The translations under genes and the position numbers were made by a program. Positions 41,390-50,685 of a DNA stretch of 64,000 nt are shown piece by piece. Location of the stretch: positions 2,232,001 through 2,296,000 of the forward strand of contig NZ_CP039253.1 in NCBI RefSeq assembly GCF_004795915.1, given 5' to 3'. Positions within the stretch are counted from its first letter, which is position 1. Every line of letters starts with the position of its first letter. Source of the stretch: Rhodococcus sp. PAMC28707 (lineage in GTDB: Bacteria; Actinomycetota; Actinomycetes; Mycobacteriales; Mycobacteriaceae). The notes beneath the pieces were generated by a model, which had not been told where the DNA came from, ran no database searches, and worked only from the letters and a program-made list of their open reading frames with translations.

Positions 41390-42031
41390 ACCGAACAGGC
41401 GCGATCGAATTCATACCGCGATCCACAGACCCGCTCTGCACTGCAGGTTTCGATCGGCGTACTACCTTTGTGGTGTAACTCGGCATTTTGATGCAACTAC
41501 GGATGAGACTGTCGAGCAGACTCCGACTAAGCGCCTCGAGGGGTTGCCCATCGGGTCGAAGGTCCGATGGACCGCATCGACAAGTGATCACTCGACCATC
41601 GCCTCCGTCCGATTGTCGCCGGCAAGTTTCGGGGTGGAGCCGAAGACATGTTGAATCGGGGCAGTGTCACTGGACCCGACTTTCGCGGCGAACGGTGATG
41701 TAGTTACCACCGAAGTTGCTTCGTGCCGAGAGTGACCGGGGAGATCATGTCGCAGACGGAATGTGGGACAGCGTTCGTTTGCACGCGTCGGTGCTATGGG
41801 TGCGAGGGCCTAGCGCACTGTAGGTAGAACGTGCCTTGTCTGTATGTCGTCACTCACCTGTCGAAGGTGCGCATCGCGAGATCGTCATGCGTTGGGCGTG
41901 GCATGGCTGTCGGGAGGTCCTCATATTGTGTCGCTTCCGGTCGGCCCTCCCCTGCGTGCCAGGGTGAGGTGAGTCCAGTGGTTCATAGCAACCCGGCCTG
42001 ATGCAGGGCGAGATACGGATCGACACACACC

Positions 42032-42469
42032 ATGGCCATCACCACCAAGACGCCGGTCAGCGGCGACAATGAACGCATGGATTCAGCGCATCCGAGAGCA
42101 GACGGTCCACGACGGCGACGCGCGTTCACCGCGGCGGAGAAAATCGAGCACGTGCGTGCTTACGAGCAAGCCTGCGAGAGCGGTGACGGCGGGGCATACC
42201 TACGCCGCGAGGGACTGTATTCGTCGTTGATCAGCGAATGGCGCAAACACCGCGACGCCGGTGTTCTCGTCGGCAAAAAGCCCGGCGAGAAGGTCGGCAA
42301 GCTCACCGCCGAGCAAGCCGAGATCGCCCGCCTCACCCGTGAGTTGAACCGCGCGAACAAGCGCCTGAACACCACCGAAGCTGCACTGGATATCATGGGA
42401 AAAGCACACGCGCTCTTGGAATCTCTCTCCGAGAGCGCGGATTTCGGCGAGAAGAACAACAAGCGATGA
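42032..42469 (+). CDS. IS3-family transposase OrfA (helix-turn-helix subunit)
   Basis: 145 aa. HTH DNA-binding region (RRRRAFTAAEKIEHVRAYEQ, YLRREGLYSSLISEWRK) and a C-terminal leucine-zipper-like helix (LTAEQAEIARLTRELNRANKRL). Recognises IS ends. No good ribosome binding site precedes ATG 42032; ATG 42077 is an alternative. Its stop overlaps orfB (ATGA). Confidence 0.88.
   Translation: MAITTKTPVSGDNERMDSAHPRADGPRRRRAFTAAEKIEHVRAYEQACESGDGGAYLRREGLYSSLISEWRKHRDAGVLVGKKPGEKVGKLTAEQAEIARLTRELNRANKRLNTTEAALDIMGKAHALLESLSESADFGEKNNKR
42397..42439 (+). promoter_or_regulatory. Programmed -1 ribosomal frameshift signal for OrfAB
   Basis: Slippery heptamer GGGAAAA (42397-42403) sits in phase G_GGA_AAA in the orfA frame. 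After a 5-nt spacer comes an 11-bp stem (42409-42419 with 42429-42439, one G-U pair, 9-nt loop). The -1 frame is open from the heptamer into orfB, so slippage gives a fused OrfAB transposase. Confidence 0.75.
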
Positions 42470-43500
42470 CCACTGCGTACACCACACTGACCGGCATCGG
42501 AATTAGCTCCCGCGAGGGCAGCGTTCTCACCGGTTTGCACCGATCGACGGCGACACGTCGAAGTGTCGCAGCTACAGCACCGACACCGCCGGTGCCGCAG
42601 GAACCAGCGGCGGAGCCGGTCAACAAAGTCACCACCAGCGAACGGCGACGCATCCTCGGCGTCCTCAACTGCGAACGGTTCGTCGACCTCGCACCGCTAC
42701 AGATCTACGCCCAACTCCTCGACGAGGGCATCTACCTGTGTTCGGTGTCGACGATGTATCGAGTGTTGCGCGAGAACAGACAGGTCAGCGATCGACGGCG
42801 ACTCGCTCGGAACCCGGCCAGGGCATGTCCGGAGCTGGTGGCGACCGCGCCGCGGCAGGTGTACTCCTGGGATATCACTAAACTCGCCGGCCCAGTGAAG
42901 GGGCAGTACTTCGATGCGTACGTGATGATCGACATCTACTCCCGCTACATCGTCGGAGTGCATGTTCATAATCATGAATCCGGTGTGCTGGCAAAGGAAT
43001 TGATGGAACAGATCTTTTCGATTCATGGTGTCCCGCACGTCGTGCATGCCGATCGTGGTACCTCGATGACCAGTAAAACCGTCGCGACACTCCTCGCGGA
43101 TCTCGAGGTCACCCGAAGCCACTCCAGGCCTCGGGTATCGAACGACAATCCGTACTCGGAGTCGTTGTTCAAAACTTTGAAGTACGGCCCCGGCTTCCCG
43201 GATCGGTTCCGATCACTGAGCGAGGCAAGAGCATTCATGGATATCTTCACCGATTGGTACAACCACGAACATCGCCACACCGGTATCGGACTGCACACTC
43301 CCGCCGATGTTCACTACGGCTTGGCTGCACGCAAGGCAGCCGAACGCCGTCTCGTTCTCGACGCCGCCCGCGCTGCACATCCGCATCGCTTCGGCAGCAC
43401 TGCCGCACCGAAAATCCTCGACCTCCCCGACACCGCGTGGATCAACAAACCAGCAGAAACAACTGACACCGATCAAGAGCACGATTCGATAGCGGCGTAA
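42466..43500 (+). CDS. IS3-family transposase OrfB (DDE integrase core)
   Basis: 344 aa. The rve-type catalytic core has the DDE triad: Asp in YSWDITKL, Asp in HADRGTSM and Glu in SNDNPYSES. The C-terminal part (DIFTDWYNHEHRHTGIGLHTPADVHYG) is typical of the family. Full length with no internal stop, so probably functional. Starts at ATGA overlapping orfA, or is made as OrfAB by frameshifting. Confidence 0.93.
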   Translation: MTTAYTTLTGIGISSREGSVLTGLHRSTATRRSVAATAPTPPVPQEPAAEPVNKVTTSERRRILGVLNCERFVDLAPLQIYAQLLDEGIYLCSVSTMYRVLRENRQVSDRRRLARNPARACPELVATAPRQVYSWDITKLAGPVKGQYFDAYVMIDIYSRYIVGVHVHNHESGVLAKELMEQIFSIHGVPHVVHADRGTSMTSKTVATLLADLEVTRSHSRPRVSNDNPYSESLFKTLKYGPGFPDRFRSLSEARAFMDIFTDWYNHEHRHTGIGLHTPADVHYGLAARKAAERRLVLDAARAAHPHRFGSTAAPKILDLPDTAWINKPAETTDTDQEHDSIAA

Positions 43501-43802
43501 CACCCACTGGACTCATCCACCTTGACAAATTCCGCTCGAGCGACGAGGGAATGGAAGTTGGTGGGACCGGCGTGCTGGCTTATGTGGCAACTGGGACGTT
43601 GTCGTCTGGCAACGTCAGTGCGCCGCTGGGTCCGTCGGGAACTGATTAGGTGTTCGAGAGTATGTGGGTGGAGATCAAACTGTGGGTCAGCGCTCGACGA
43701 TGGTCGGCGGTGACGGGATCTTTGACGGGGGCTTTGGTGGGCCCGGGGCTCAGCGCGGAATCATCGGGGCTGTCCGTGTTACCCGACCCTCGAAGGCAGC
43801 TT

Positions 43803-43899
43803 CGGGTTGGGAGCAGGTCGAGAGGGCGGCTCGGCTCGAGGGTGGAAGCGGGGCTCGGGTTGGGAGCTGCTGCTCGAGGGTGGAAGCGTCGCTCGAGGG
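43803..43899 (+). repeat. Imperfect tandem repeat (two ~47-bp units)
   Basis: Both units start GGGTTGGGAGC and contain GCTCGAGGGTGGAAGCG; the second is shorter and is followed by a third GCTCGAGGGG. No coding role seen. Confidence 0.6.
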
Positions 43900-44742
43900 G
43901 ATGAGCTCGGATCGATCGTGTTGCGGGCGCGGTGACCCGCGATGATCGGGCGTCGCCACTCCCGAGTCGTGACCGGTTGCCTGCACCGGACGATGGATTG
44001 CCCCTCGCCTGAGTAGCCGCCGACAGGTTGCGCGAATTTTGGTTCGGTCCCGCTCCGCGAGTGTTGACGAGGTGCGCCTTCGTCAGAAGTATTTCCCCCA
44101 TCCCGTCTCGTGAGGATTTCGCAAACTGCCGCGTGTATGGCGTGGTCCGACAGTTGAGAGAAGCTTTATCGAGAGGGATGCCATATCCGAATACTGCGCA
44201 ACAGCCGGCCGTCATTTGGCTGCACACGTGTCGTCCGCGAAGTGCAGGAGCGGGGCCTTGACGGCGACGGATGAGTTGCTCAGCTCTGGGCGATTGCACG
44301 AAGTCGCCCCAATGAATCGATCGCATGGTTCGGTCGGCCCGAGTACTTCGGCGTGGGTGACTATGTGCAGTTGATCGTGGATGACTTCGGTGATTCCCTC
44401 TCGGTTCAAATGCTTTGCTTGTCGGCATTCGAACCCACTGCAGGAGGTGCGAATACCCACACTGAAAGTAAATTGGCCGAGCGGGTCCCAATCCGAGTCG
44501 CACCGACTCCAACACCTGCGAGCCGCTCGAGCCGAGCCGCTCTATTCCGGAGCGTTCTGTCTCAAAGGGCTTCCTGGACCTGGCAGATTTATGAGCTGTT
44601 GCTTGGAGTTTTGTCTGCGGCCCGATACCTCGGGCGAACTCCGAACTGAGTGTGCTCCCCTACCCACTTCTTCGATCGGAAGCCTGACTTGTCTTTAGAT
44701 TTGTGAGACGAGGTTGAACTGAGAGGTACGAACGCCACATCA

Positions 44743-44756
44743 GTTTCACGTGGAAC
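44743..44756. promoter_or_regulatory. parS: parS site 4 (one mismatch)
   Basis: GTTTCACGTGGAAC, one change from the perfect core. Confidence 0.8.
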
Positions 44757-45052
44757 CTTCCTGCTGTCGAAGGGAGGGGTCGGACAAAATGTTCTTGATG
44801 TCCGACAGGGTGACAAGACGAGTGGCCCAGGGCGGGTCGGATGAGGCCTACGAGAAGTATTTACAGGCTTCGACAAGATTTGGAGTGAAGAGGGATTGTC
44901 GCCAATTCCCCTCCATGCTTGCGCGATTCCTCTCTGTGCGTCGCCCGATGTTGCCGTGCTCGATTCGCCAGAGGTAACTACGAGGAGCGACCGTTTCGTA
45001 CCTCACTTCGGCTCAATGATGACGGCCGCACCACGAATCTGAGTGCACGGCG

Positions 45053-45066
45053 GTTTCACGTGAAAC
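45053..45066. promoter_or_regulatory. parS: parS site 5
   Basis: GTTTCACGTGAAAC, perfect core, 112 bp before rsmG. Confidence 0.92.
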
Positions 45067-45177
45067 TCCGGGTGTCCGGCTCCAGTCGGGGTTTTCTTGG
45101 GCAAGACGAGGAGCAGTGACGCGACACGGCTACGGAATGCACCGATGGTTTGGCGAACAGTGCTCGGAAGCGAGACA

Positions 45178-45855
45178 ATGTTTCACGTGGAACCAGAAAC
45201 GTTGGATGACGATCAGTTGATGGCAACCGCAGAACGCGTGTTTGGTCCGCGCCTGAATTTGGCTCAGCAATACTACGAATCCCTTGCAACTGCGGGAGTT
45301 GAGCGTGGGCTGATAGGTCCGCGCGAGGTTCCTCGGTTGTGGGAGCGACACTTGCTCAATTGCGCGGTTGTCGGTGAGTTGATCGACGAGGGTGAGCGCG
45401 TCGTGGATGTCGGGAGCGGAGCTGGATTGCCGGGAATACCTCTGGCGATTGCTCGCCCGGATCTGCATATCACTCTCATCGAGCCACTTCTTCGTCGAAC
45501 TGTGTACTTGGCCGAGTTCATCGAGAAGCACGAGCTGAACGTTCTTGTGGTGCGAGGACGCGCAGAACAGCCCGGAGTGAAGAAAGAGGCCGGAGGAGCT
45601 GACGTCGTCACCTCGAGAGCTGTTGCCCCTCTGGAGAAGCTCGCTAAATGGTCGCTGCCGCTCATTCACGAGCGTGGTCGGATGCTTGCGTTGAAGGGAA
45701 CGAGCGCCGAAGAAGAGATAGAACGCGATCGGGCTTCCCTTACTCGCATGGGTGCTGGCAAGCTAGAGGTTGTGAAGTGTGGAGTCGACATATTGCCGAC
45801 ACCGACGATTGTAATTCGAGCCGAGAGAGCCCCTCGGCGTTCCCTCCGCACATGA
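45178..45855 (+). CDS. rsmG: RsmG (GidB): 16S rRNA m7G methyltransferase
   Basis: 225 aa. SAM-binding motif [16 protein letters not shown] (75-90), then [14 protein letters not shown]. Methylates G527 of 16S rRNA; loss gives low-level streptomycin resistance in related species. ATG 45178 is chosen over an upstream in-frame start: GGAAG lies 6 nt before, and MFHVEPET is the family start because a parS site forms codons 1-6. First gene of rsmG-parA-parB. Confidence 0.95.
   Translation: MFHVEPETLDDDQLMATAERVFGPRLNLAQQYYESLATAGVERGLIGPREVPRLWERHLLNCAVVGELIDEGERVVDVGSGAGLPGIPLAIARPDLHITLIEPLLRRTVYLAEFIEKHELNVLVVRGRAEQPGVKKEAGGADVVTSRAVAPLEKLAKWSLPLIHERGRMLALKGTSAEEEIERDRASLTRMGAGKLEVVKCGVDILPTPTIVIRAERAPRRSLRT
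45180..45193. promoter_or_regulatory. parS: parS site 6, within the rsmG start (one mismatch)
   Basis: GTTTCACGTGGAAC begins on the G of the rsmG ATG and encodes FHVE. Placement inside rsmG codons is seen in other actinobacteria. Confidence 0.85.
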
Positions 45856-45919
45856 TGTGCACTCACTTCATTCCTGCTCGTTCGTAAGCAACAAACCAGT
45901 TCCGCAATAAGGAGCACCT

Positions 45920-46921
45920 ATGTCGGGTGGATTTGATCCCGCTGTTTCACGTGAAACAAGTACCGCGAATAACGATGGACAACCGGCCTCCAAGCCGAGG
46001 GGTGGATCTGGGTTCGACGCATTCAGCGGCATCTCCGCCAATGACACCCCGATTGGTGCTGCCGCGCAGCGGGCAAGCCAGGTTCTACATCCCAAAAGCG
46101 TGACCTTGCCGAAGCTTGCGCATCGCCGAATGCTGACGATCGCAAATCAGAAGGGTGGGGTCGGAAAAACGACGACAGCCGTGAACCTCGCGGCTGCTTT
46201 GGCACTCCAGGGCCTCACCGTCCTGGTAGTCGATCTGGACCCTCAAGGCAACGCCAGCACCGCTTTGGGTGTCGAGCATCACTCGGGTGTGCCCTCGAGC
46301 TACGAGGTGCTCATAGGCGAAGTGACCGCCCGAGAGGCGATCCAGCAGAGTCCACATAGCGAGCGTCTGTTCTGCATTCCGGCCACGATCGACCTTGCTG
46401 GCGCCGAGATCGAACTGGTGTCCATGGTCGCCCGCGAAGGACGCCTGAAGACAGCGCTGATGGATCTCGCGGACATCGACGCAGACTTCGTGTTGATCGA
46501 TTGCCCTCCGTCGCTCGGACTGCTCACGGTCAATGCCATGGTTGCCGCAACCGAGGTTCTGATCCCGATTCAGTGCGAGTACTACGCCCTCGAGGGCGTA
46601 GGCCAGCTCCTGCGAAACATAGAACTGGTGCAGGCCCATCTCAATCCCCAACTGCACGTTTCGACCGTCATCCTCACGATGTACGACGGCAGAACAAAGC
46701 TCGCGGACCAGGTTGCGGAGGAAGTACGAAAGCACTTCGGCGACGCAGTGCTGCGTGCGGTGATTCCGCGCAGCGTCAAGGTCTCGGAGGCACCCGGTTA
46801 CGGAATGACGGTCTTGGATTACGACCCAGGTTCCCGTGGTGCGATGAGCTATTTGGATGCTGGTCGTGAACTCGCAGCACGGTCGTCCTTTGCGACGACC
46901 GATGGAACTCAGGAGCAATAG
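45920..46921 (+). CDS. parA: ParA: chromosome partitioning ATPase
   Basis: 333 aa. Variable N-terminus, then the deviant Walker A KGGVGKTT (78-85), [11 protein letters not shown] and [10 protein letters not shown]. Drives origin segregation with ParB-parS. ATG after AAGGAG. A parS site lies in codons 9-13, so ParB binding could affect its own operon. Confidence 0.97.
   Translation: MSGGFDPAVSRETSTANNDGQPASKPRGGSGFDAFSGISANDTPIGAAAQRASQVLHPKSVTLPKLAHRRMLTIANQKGGVGKTTTAVNLAAALALQGLTVLVVDLDPQGNASTALGVEHHSGVPSSYEVLIGEVTAREAIQQSPHSERLFCIPATIDLAGAEIELVSMVAREGRLKTALMDLADIDADFVLIDCPPSLGLLTVNAMVAATEVLIPIQCEYYALEGVGQLLRNIELVQAHLNPQLHVSTVILTMYDGRTKLADQVAEEVRKHFGDAVLRAVIPRSVKVSEAPGYGMTVLDYDPGSRGAMSYLDAGRELAARSSFATTDGTQEQ
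45944..45957. promoter_or_regulatory. parS: parS site 7, within parA
   Basis: Perfect 16-mer TGTTTCACGTGAAACA spanning 45943-45958, encoding VSRET near the ParA N-terminus. Confidence 0.95.
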
Positions 46922-46925
46922 GGAT

Positions 46926-47960
46926 ATGGGTCAAGCACGCAAGGGTGGACTGGGACGCGGTCTAGCTGCTCTCATCCCCACAGGGCCCGAGGCAGGTCCT
47001 CGGCTCGGGAGTGCCGCCGCGGATGTAGTGATCGGTACTGCGGCGGACGGAAAGATCAGCCGGAACGCGGCGGAAAAGGCAGCGCGTGAGGCATCAGCAC
47101 CGACTCCGACGCCACCCGTTCGCAGTAGTGAAGAGGACCTCTCCCCCACCGGCGCGCTATACCGGGAGATCGATCCGAAGCTGATTCAACCCAACGCCAA
47201 GCAGCCGCGGTCGGTGTTCGACGAGGAAGCTTTGACCGAACTCGTCCACTCGATCCGCGAATTCGGGCTGATGCAGCCTATCGTCGTGCGACCGATTGCC
47301 GATGGTCGATACGAACTGGTGATGGGCGAACGCCGCTGGCGCGCGAGTCAAGAAGCGGGCCTCGAGTCGATTCCTGCCATCGTTCGTGAAACCAACGATG
47401 ACGCGATGTTGCGTGATGCGTTGCTCGAGAATATCCATCGAGTTCAGCTCAATCCCCTCGAGGAGGCCGCCGCATATCAGCAGTTGCTCGAGGAATTCGA
47501 TGTCACCCATGAAGAGTTAGCGGCGAAAATTGGTCGCTCGCGTCCTGTTGTGACCAACATGATTCGACTGTTGAAGCTGCCGATTCCCGTTCAGCGACGA
47601 GTTGCGGCCGGCGTGTTATCCGCCGGACACGCGCGCGCTCTCCTGTCGTTGGATGCAGGTTCGGATGCGCAGGAGTCTTTGGCTGCGCGAATTATTGCGG
47701 AGGGCCTGTCGGTTCGTGCAACAGAAGAAGCAGTTACGTTGGCGAATCGTAACGACAACATCAGTCCGAATCCCGCTCCTCGACGCAAGCCGATTCAAAT
47801 GCCGGGCCTTCAGGACGTCGCTAACAGGCTCTCGGATTCCTTCGATACCCGTGTGACAGTGAGCTTGGGTAAGCGAAAAGGTAAAATCGTCGTCGAATTC
47901 GGCTCGGTCGACGACCTCGAAAGGATCGTCGAGATGATGGAAAGTCAGAAGAAAAAGTAG
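46926..47960 (+). CDS. parB: ParB: centromere-binding CTPase
   Basis: 344 aa from ATG 46926 ([18 protein letters not shown], the usual start; the frame opens earlier inside parA). ParB/Srx CTPase domain with GERRWRAS (box II) and [17 protein letters not shown] ([23 protein letters not shown]) and C-terminal dimerisation domain. Binds parS and spreads. 4 bp after the parA stop. Confidence 0.96.
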   Translation: MGQARKGGLGRGLAALIPTGPEAGPRLGSAAADVVIGTAADGKISRNAAEKAAREASAPTPTPPVRSSEEDLSPTGALYREIDPKLIQPNAKQPRSVFDEEALTELVHSIREFGLMQPIVVRPIADGRYELVMGERRWRASQEAGLESIPAIVRETNDDAMLRDALLENIHRVQLNPLEEAAAYQQLLEEFDVTHEELAAKIGRSRPVVTNMIRLLKLPIPVQRRVAAGVLSAGHARALLSLDAGSDAQESLAARIIAEGLSVRATEEAVTLANRNDNISPNPAPRRKPIQMPGLQDVANRLSDSFDTRVTVSLGKRKGKIVVEFGSVDDLERIVEMMESQKKK

Positions 47961-48181
47961 CGCCGAAATTCCAGGTACAAACACCCGCGGCAGTTATGTC
48001 ACTGTGACGTAAGTTCCCTATCGAGCGTCGGAAGGACCCGAATAATGTTGCTACACAGCACTATTCGCTTATCCTGCTTTCGGGAGGATCAAGGTTGTGA
48101 CGATCGCTCACTTTTGACGCGCGCACTGGTGCATCATCGCGGTCGAACGACAAAATTCGGTGCATGGAGGCTGAGGTAGCA

Positions 48182-48868
48182 GTGTCGACGCTCGTCACTG
48201 GAGTCACATTGGACTCCTTCGATCAACTACCGAAGCACACGCGGCGGTGTCGTTTCTGGGTGCTCGATCCAGCTAGGACCCGAGCCGACGGTGAGTCACT
48301 CGATTTGGAGTTCGAGAACGAGGCGTGGCTTTCGATGGTCATGCTCGAGTGGGGATCCTGCGGACAGATGCTGTCGGTCGGATCGGAGACCGTGGGATGC
48401 GCGTTGTATGCGCCCCCCGGCGCCGTACCTCGGTCCACCACTTTTCCGACGTCACCTGTCAGTGCCGATGCCGTGTTGCTGACAACGTTGAGAATCGAAT
48501 CGGATGTCGATCGGGAGGGACACTCGGCTTCGTTGATTCAGGCGGTAGTCGCCGATCTCGTCAATCGTGGCGTCCGTGCGCTCGAGGCATTCGGGATTCG
48601 TCGAACCGCGGAGGACGAGGTGATCGGTCCGCGGGCAACGATGTCGTTGACGTGTTCGGACACGGAATGCATGATCGACGCGGACTTCTTGGAGCAGGCC
48701 GGATTCGAAGTGGTTGCACCACATCATCGATACCCGCGACTTCGACTCGAATTGCACCGCGATCATGGATGGAAGGAAGACGTCGAGTCGGCCCTCGAGA
48801 GATTGCTTATTGCGGCCAGTTTGACCGCGGTCGAGATCGAGCACAAGGAAACCGTCGGAGTCAGATGA
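48182..48868 (+). CDS. GNAT-like protein of unknown function (Rv3916c-like)
   Basis: 228 aa from GTG 48182, preceded by GAGG; ATG 48164 is in frame but the GTG gives the Rv3916c-like start (VSTLVTGVTLDSFDQLPKHTRRCRFW). The C-terminal half resembles an acetyltransferase layout (DAVLLTTLRIESDVDREGHSASLIQAVVADLVNRGVRALEAFG) but no clear acetyl-CoA loop is seen. Conserved beside parB in Mycobacteriales; function unknown. Confidence 0.75.
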   Translation: MSTLVTGVTLDSFDQLPKHTRRCRFWVLDPARTRADGESLDLEFENEAWLSMVMLEWGSCGQMLSVGSETVGCALYAPPGAVPRSTTFPTSPVSADAVLLTTLRIESDVDREGHSASLIQAVVADLVNRGVRALEAFGIRRTAEDEVIGPRATMSLTCSDTECMIDADFLEQAGFEVVAPHHRYPRLRLELHRDHGWKEDVESALERLLIAASLTAVEIEHKETVGVR

Positions 48869-48870
48869 GC

Positions 48871-48893
48871 GGAGGTCGCTGAGCGCGACCTCC
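48871..48893. terminator. Bidirectional hairpin between convergent genes
   Basis: GGAGGTCGC-TGAGC-GCGACCTCC, a perfect 9-bp stem filling the 26-bp gap between the Rv3916c-like gene and cwlM. Confidence 0.75.
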
Positions 48894-48894
48894 G

Positions 48895-50088
48895 TCAGCT
48901 CCGATCTGCGGCAGCGAGCTCCTCGGCGAGGAGCTCAGCGAAGGTGAATGTTCCGGTGGGCTGATCGTCTTGACCCAACAAGTACAGGCGCTTCACCGAG
49001 ATGAGAATTGCCTCGGCAATGATATCCCGGGATCGGGGATCACTGAGAACATCGACGTCGGAAGTGTTTGTCAGATAACCCATGTCGACTTGCACCGTCG
49101 GCATGTTGGTAAGCCGCAACAGATCCCAAGTTCGCCCATGGCTGCGGCAATCGAGTAGCGGAGTACGGGCGACGATTTCGCGCTGTATGTAGCCGGTGAG
49201 GATCTGGCCGATCAATGACGCCGAACCGTGTGAGTTGCCGAAATGGAAACTTGCCACTCCGTTCGCCGCTGGACTCGTGCTCGAGGCACAGCGAAGTGAA
49301 ATCATCAGGTCCGCGTTGAAGCCATTGGACGTCTCGGCACGCTCGGCAACACTTGGATTGGTTCCACGTGCACGGGACAGAAACGTCTCCATCCCGGTGG
49401 CGGCCATTCGACCCTCGAGGCGACTGGCAACATCCCAAAGAATTTCTGCTTCGGATATTCGGCCGAACATACCCTGGACTATGCGCCCTGTATCGGCACC
49501 GCCGAGATCGGGGTCGATCACGATGCGCTTGCCAGTCAATTGTGGGCCGGCCGCTCGGACGAGTTCTTGTTCACTGATGGCGTGTGGTGATCCGCCGGTG
49601 ACACGCGTTCCGAGTAGTTCGAGCGAACGTAGCGTTGCAGGACCGCAAATGCCATCCGGGGACAGACCGATTTCCCGTTGGAAAGAGGAGAGCCCTTCGT
49701 GAGTTTTAGGCCCGAAGTATCCGTCGACACGCTCGCTGTAGAAACCCAAATCCTGCAGTCGAGTCTGGAGGGTCGCAATATCGTCTCCGTACAGAGGAGC
49801 CGAGAGCTGATAGATGAGAGTCCGAGCTCCGAGCCGGTACGACGCTTCCTTCAGAGATCGGTAGGTGGCTGGTCCTACGACACCGTCGACCAGCAGGCCT
49901 CGATATTGCTGAAAGGCGCGAACGGCGCCACCCAGGGATTCATCGAAGTCGGATGCGGGTGGAGTCCAGTGCGTCGGATCGTTCGGAGAGGATCGATCTG
50001 TTTCCTCCACCAGAAATCCGAGGGAGACAAGCGTGCTCCGAACCTCCGCGACGGCGGGTCCAGAATCGCCGTGACTGAGTCGGTGCAT
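48895..50088 (-). CDS. cwlM: CwlM: amidase-fold regulator of peptidoglycan synthesis
   Basis: 397 aa, no signal peptide. Two peptidoglycan-binding domains (about 5-80 and 92-160) and an Amidase_3 fold (about 187-380). The zinc-ligand positions are changed: IVIDPDLGG has Leu195 where hydrolases have His (DPGHGG), and SLRCAS has Arg266 where SIHAN is usual. It is therefore probably not an enzyme. In mycobacteria CwlM is phosphorylated by PknB and activates MurA. ATG after GGAAGG; last gene of the sigM-trx block. Confidence 0.93.
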   Translation of the reverse strand: MHRLSHGDSGPAVAEVRSTLVSLGFLVEETDRSSPNDPTHWTPPASDFDESLGGAVRAFQQYRGLLVDGVVGPATYRSLKEASYRLGARTLIYQLSAPLYGDDIATLQTRLQDLGFYSERVDGYFGPKTHEGLSSFQREIGLSPDGICGPATLRSLELLGTRVTGGSPHAISEQELVRAAGPQLTGKRIVIDPDLGGADTGRIVQGMFGRISEAEILWDVASRLEGRMAATGMETFLSRARGTNPSVAERAETSNGFNADLMISLRCASSTSPAANGVASFHFGNSHGSASLIGQILTGYIQREIVARTPLLDCRSHGRTWDLLRLTNMPTVQVDMGYLTNTSDVDVLSDPRSRDIIAEAILISVKRLYLLGQDDQPTGTFTFAELLAEELAAADRS

Positions 50089-50314
50089 ACAGTTGACCTT
50101 CCGATCTCGAGATTGATTGCTGCAACGACTGTATCCGCATCGCCGGAACCAGGAGTTCCGATTCCGGGACTGGGCCTATGCAAAAGTCGATGTGCCGAGC
50201 TTGTCGGCACATCGATCAATTGTCGCAGAAAGTGACCGTCAAGCCCCAATCCGCCAGGTAGGGCCGAGGATCGCGGAGGTGTTGACGGTTACTGCTCAGC
50301 CGGTGTCTGCCTGA

Positions 50315-50647
50315 TCACAGGACCGCTTCGAGGTCCTTGAGAAGTGCTGCCTTACCCTTGGCGCCGACGATTTGCTTGATCGGCTTGCCGCCCTGGAAGA
50401 GGATCAGGGTTGGAATCGACATGACCTTGAAGTCACGAGCTGCCTGCGGGTTCGCGTCGATGTCGAGCTTCGCGATCGTCAGCTTGTCCGAGTGTTCGGC
50501 CGCGATCTCCTCGAGTACTGGGGCGACCATCTTGCAAGGCCCGCACCATGTGGCCCAGAAGTCGACGAGAACGGGCTTCTCGCTGCTGAGCACGTCGTCG
50601 ACGAACGACGCATCCGTGATGGTGACGGTCTTCTTGTCGTCGGACAT
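50315..50647 (-). CDS. trxA: Thioredoxin
   Basis: 110 aa, active site WCGPC (34-38), cis-Pro motif SIPTLILF. ATG with AGGAGA 6 nt upstream. Reduces protein disulfides; reduced by TrxB, encoded 38 bp upstream. Confidence 0.97.
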   Translation of the reverse strand: MSDDKKTVTITDASFVDDVLSSEKPVLVDFWATWCGPCKMVAPVLEEIAAEHSDKLTIAKLDIDANPQAARDFKVMSIPTLILFQGGKPIKQIVGAKGKAALLKDLEAVL

Positions 50648-50685
50648 GTATTTCTCCTGGTTGTGTAGTAGTTCGGTAACGAAAT

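Larger units (their letters stand above)
39506..41956. other. 2.45-kb gene-free interval with parS sites
   Basis: No convincing gene. Open frames are short, overlap on both strands and have no recognisable motif or ribosome binding site. It holds three perfect parS 14-mers and one degenerate site. In related genomes jag and rsmG are close, so this is inserted or expanded sequence. Its composition looks less GC-rich by eye. Confidence 0.6.
41957..43527 (+). mobile_element. IS3-family insertion sequence, apparently intact (1571 bp)
   Basis: Imperfect terminal inverted repeats: left 41957-41981 (TGCCAGGGTGAGG, TGAGTCCAGTGG), right 43504-43527, which in reverse complement reads TGTCAAGGTGGA, TGAGTCCAGTGG. 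Ends are 5'-TG...CA-3' as in IS3 elements. Inside are orfA and orfB in the -1 relation with a frameshift signal. Flanking bases (TGCG left, AATT right) show no 3-4 bp target duplication. Confidence 0.85.
43528..45177. other. 1.65-kb gene-free interval after the IS element
   Basis: No convincing gene. The longest frame (43646-44515, minus, 289 aa) is Arg/Pro/Ser-rich without domains and looks like a chance frame. It carries a tandem repeat at 43803-43899 and two parS sites, and leads to rsmG. Confidence 0.55.

Noticed and set aside
43646-44515. 289-aa open frame in the interval after the IS element
   Set aside because: Low-complexity Arg/Pro/Ser composition, no ribosome binding site, overlapped by other frames and by the tandem repeat.
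49362-49377. parS-like GTTCCACGTGCACG in cwlM
   Set aside because: Four mismatches to the 14-mer.
50225-50300. TGACCGTCAA / TTGACGGT inverted repeat as a trxA terminator
   Set aside because: Short stem with a loop of about 40 nt; not convincing.
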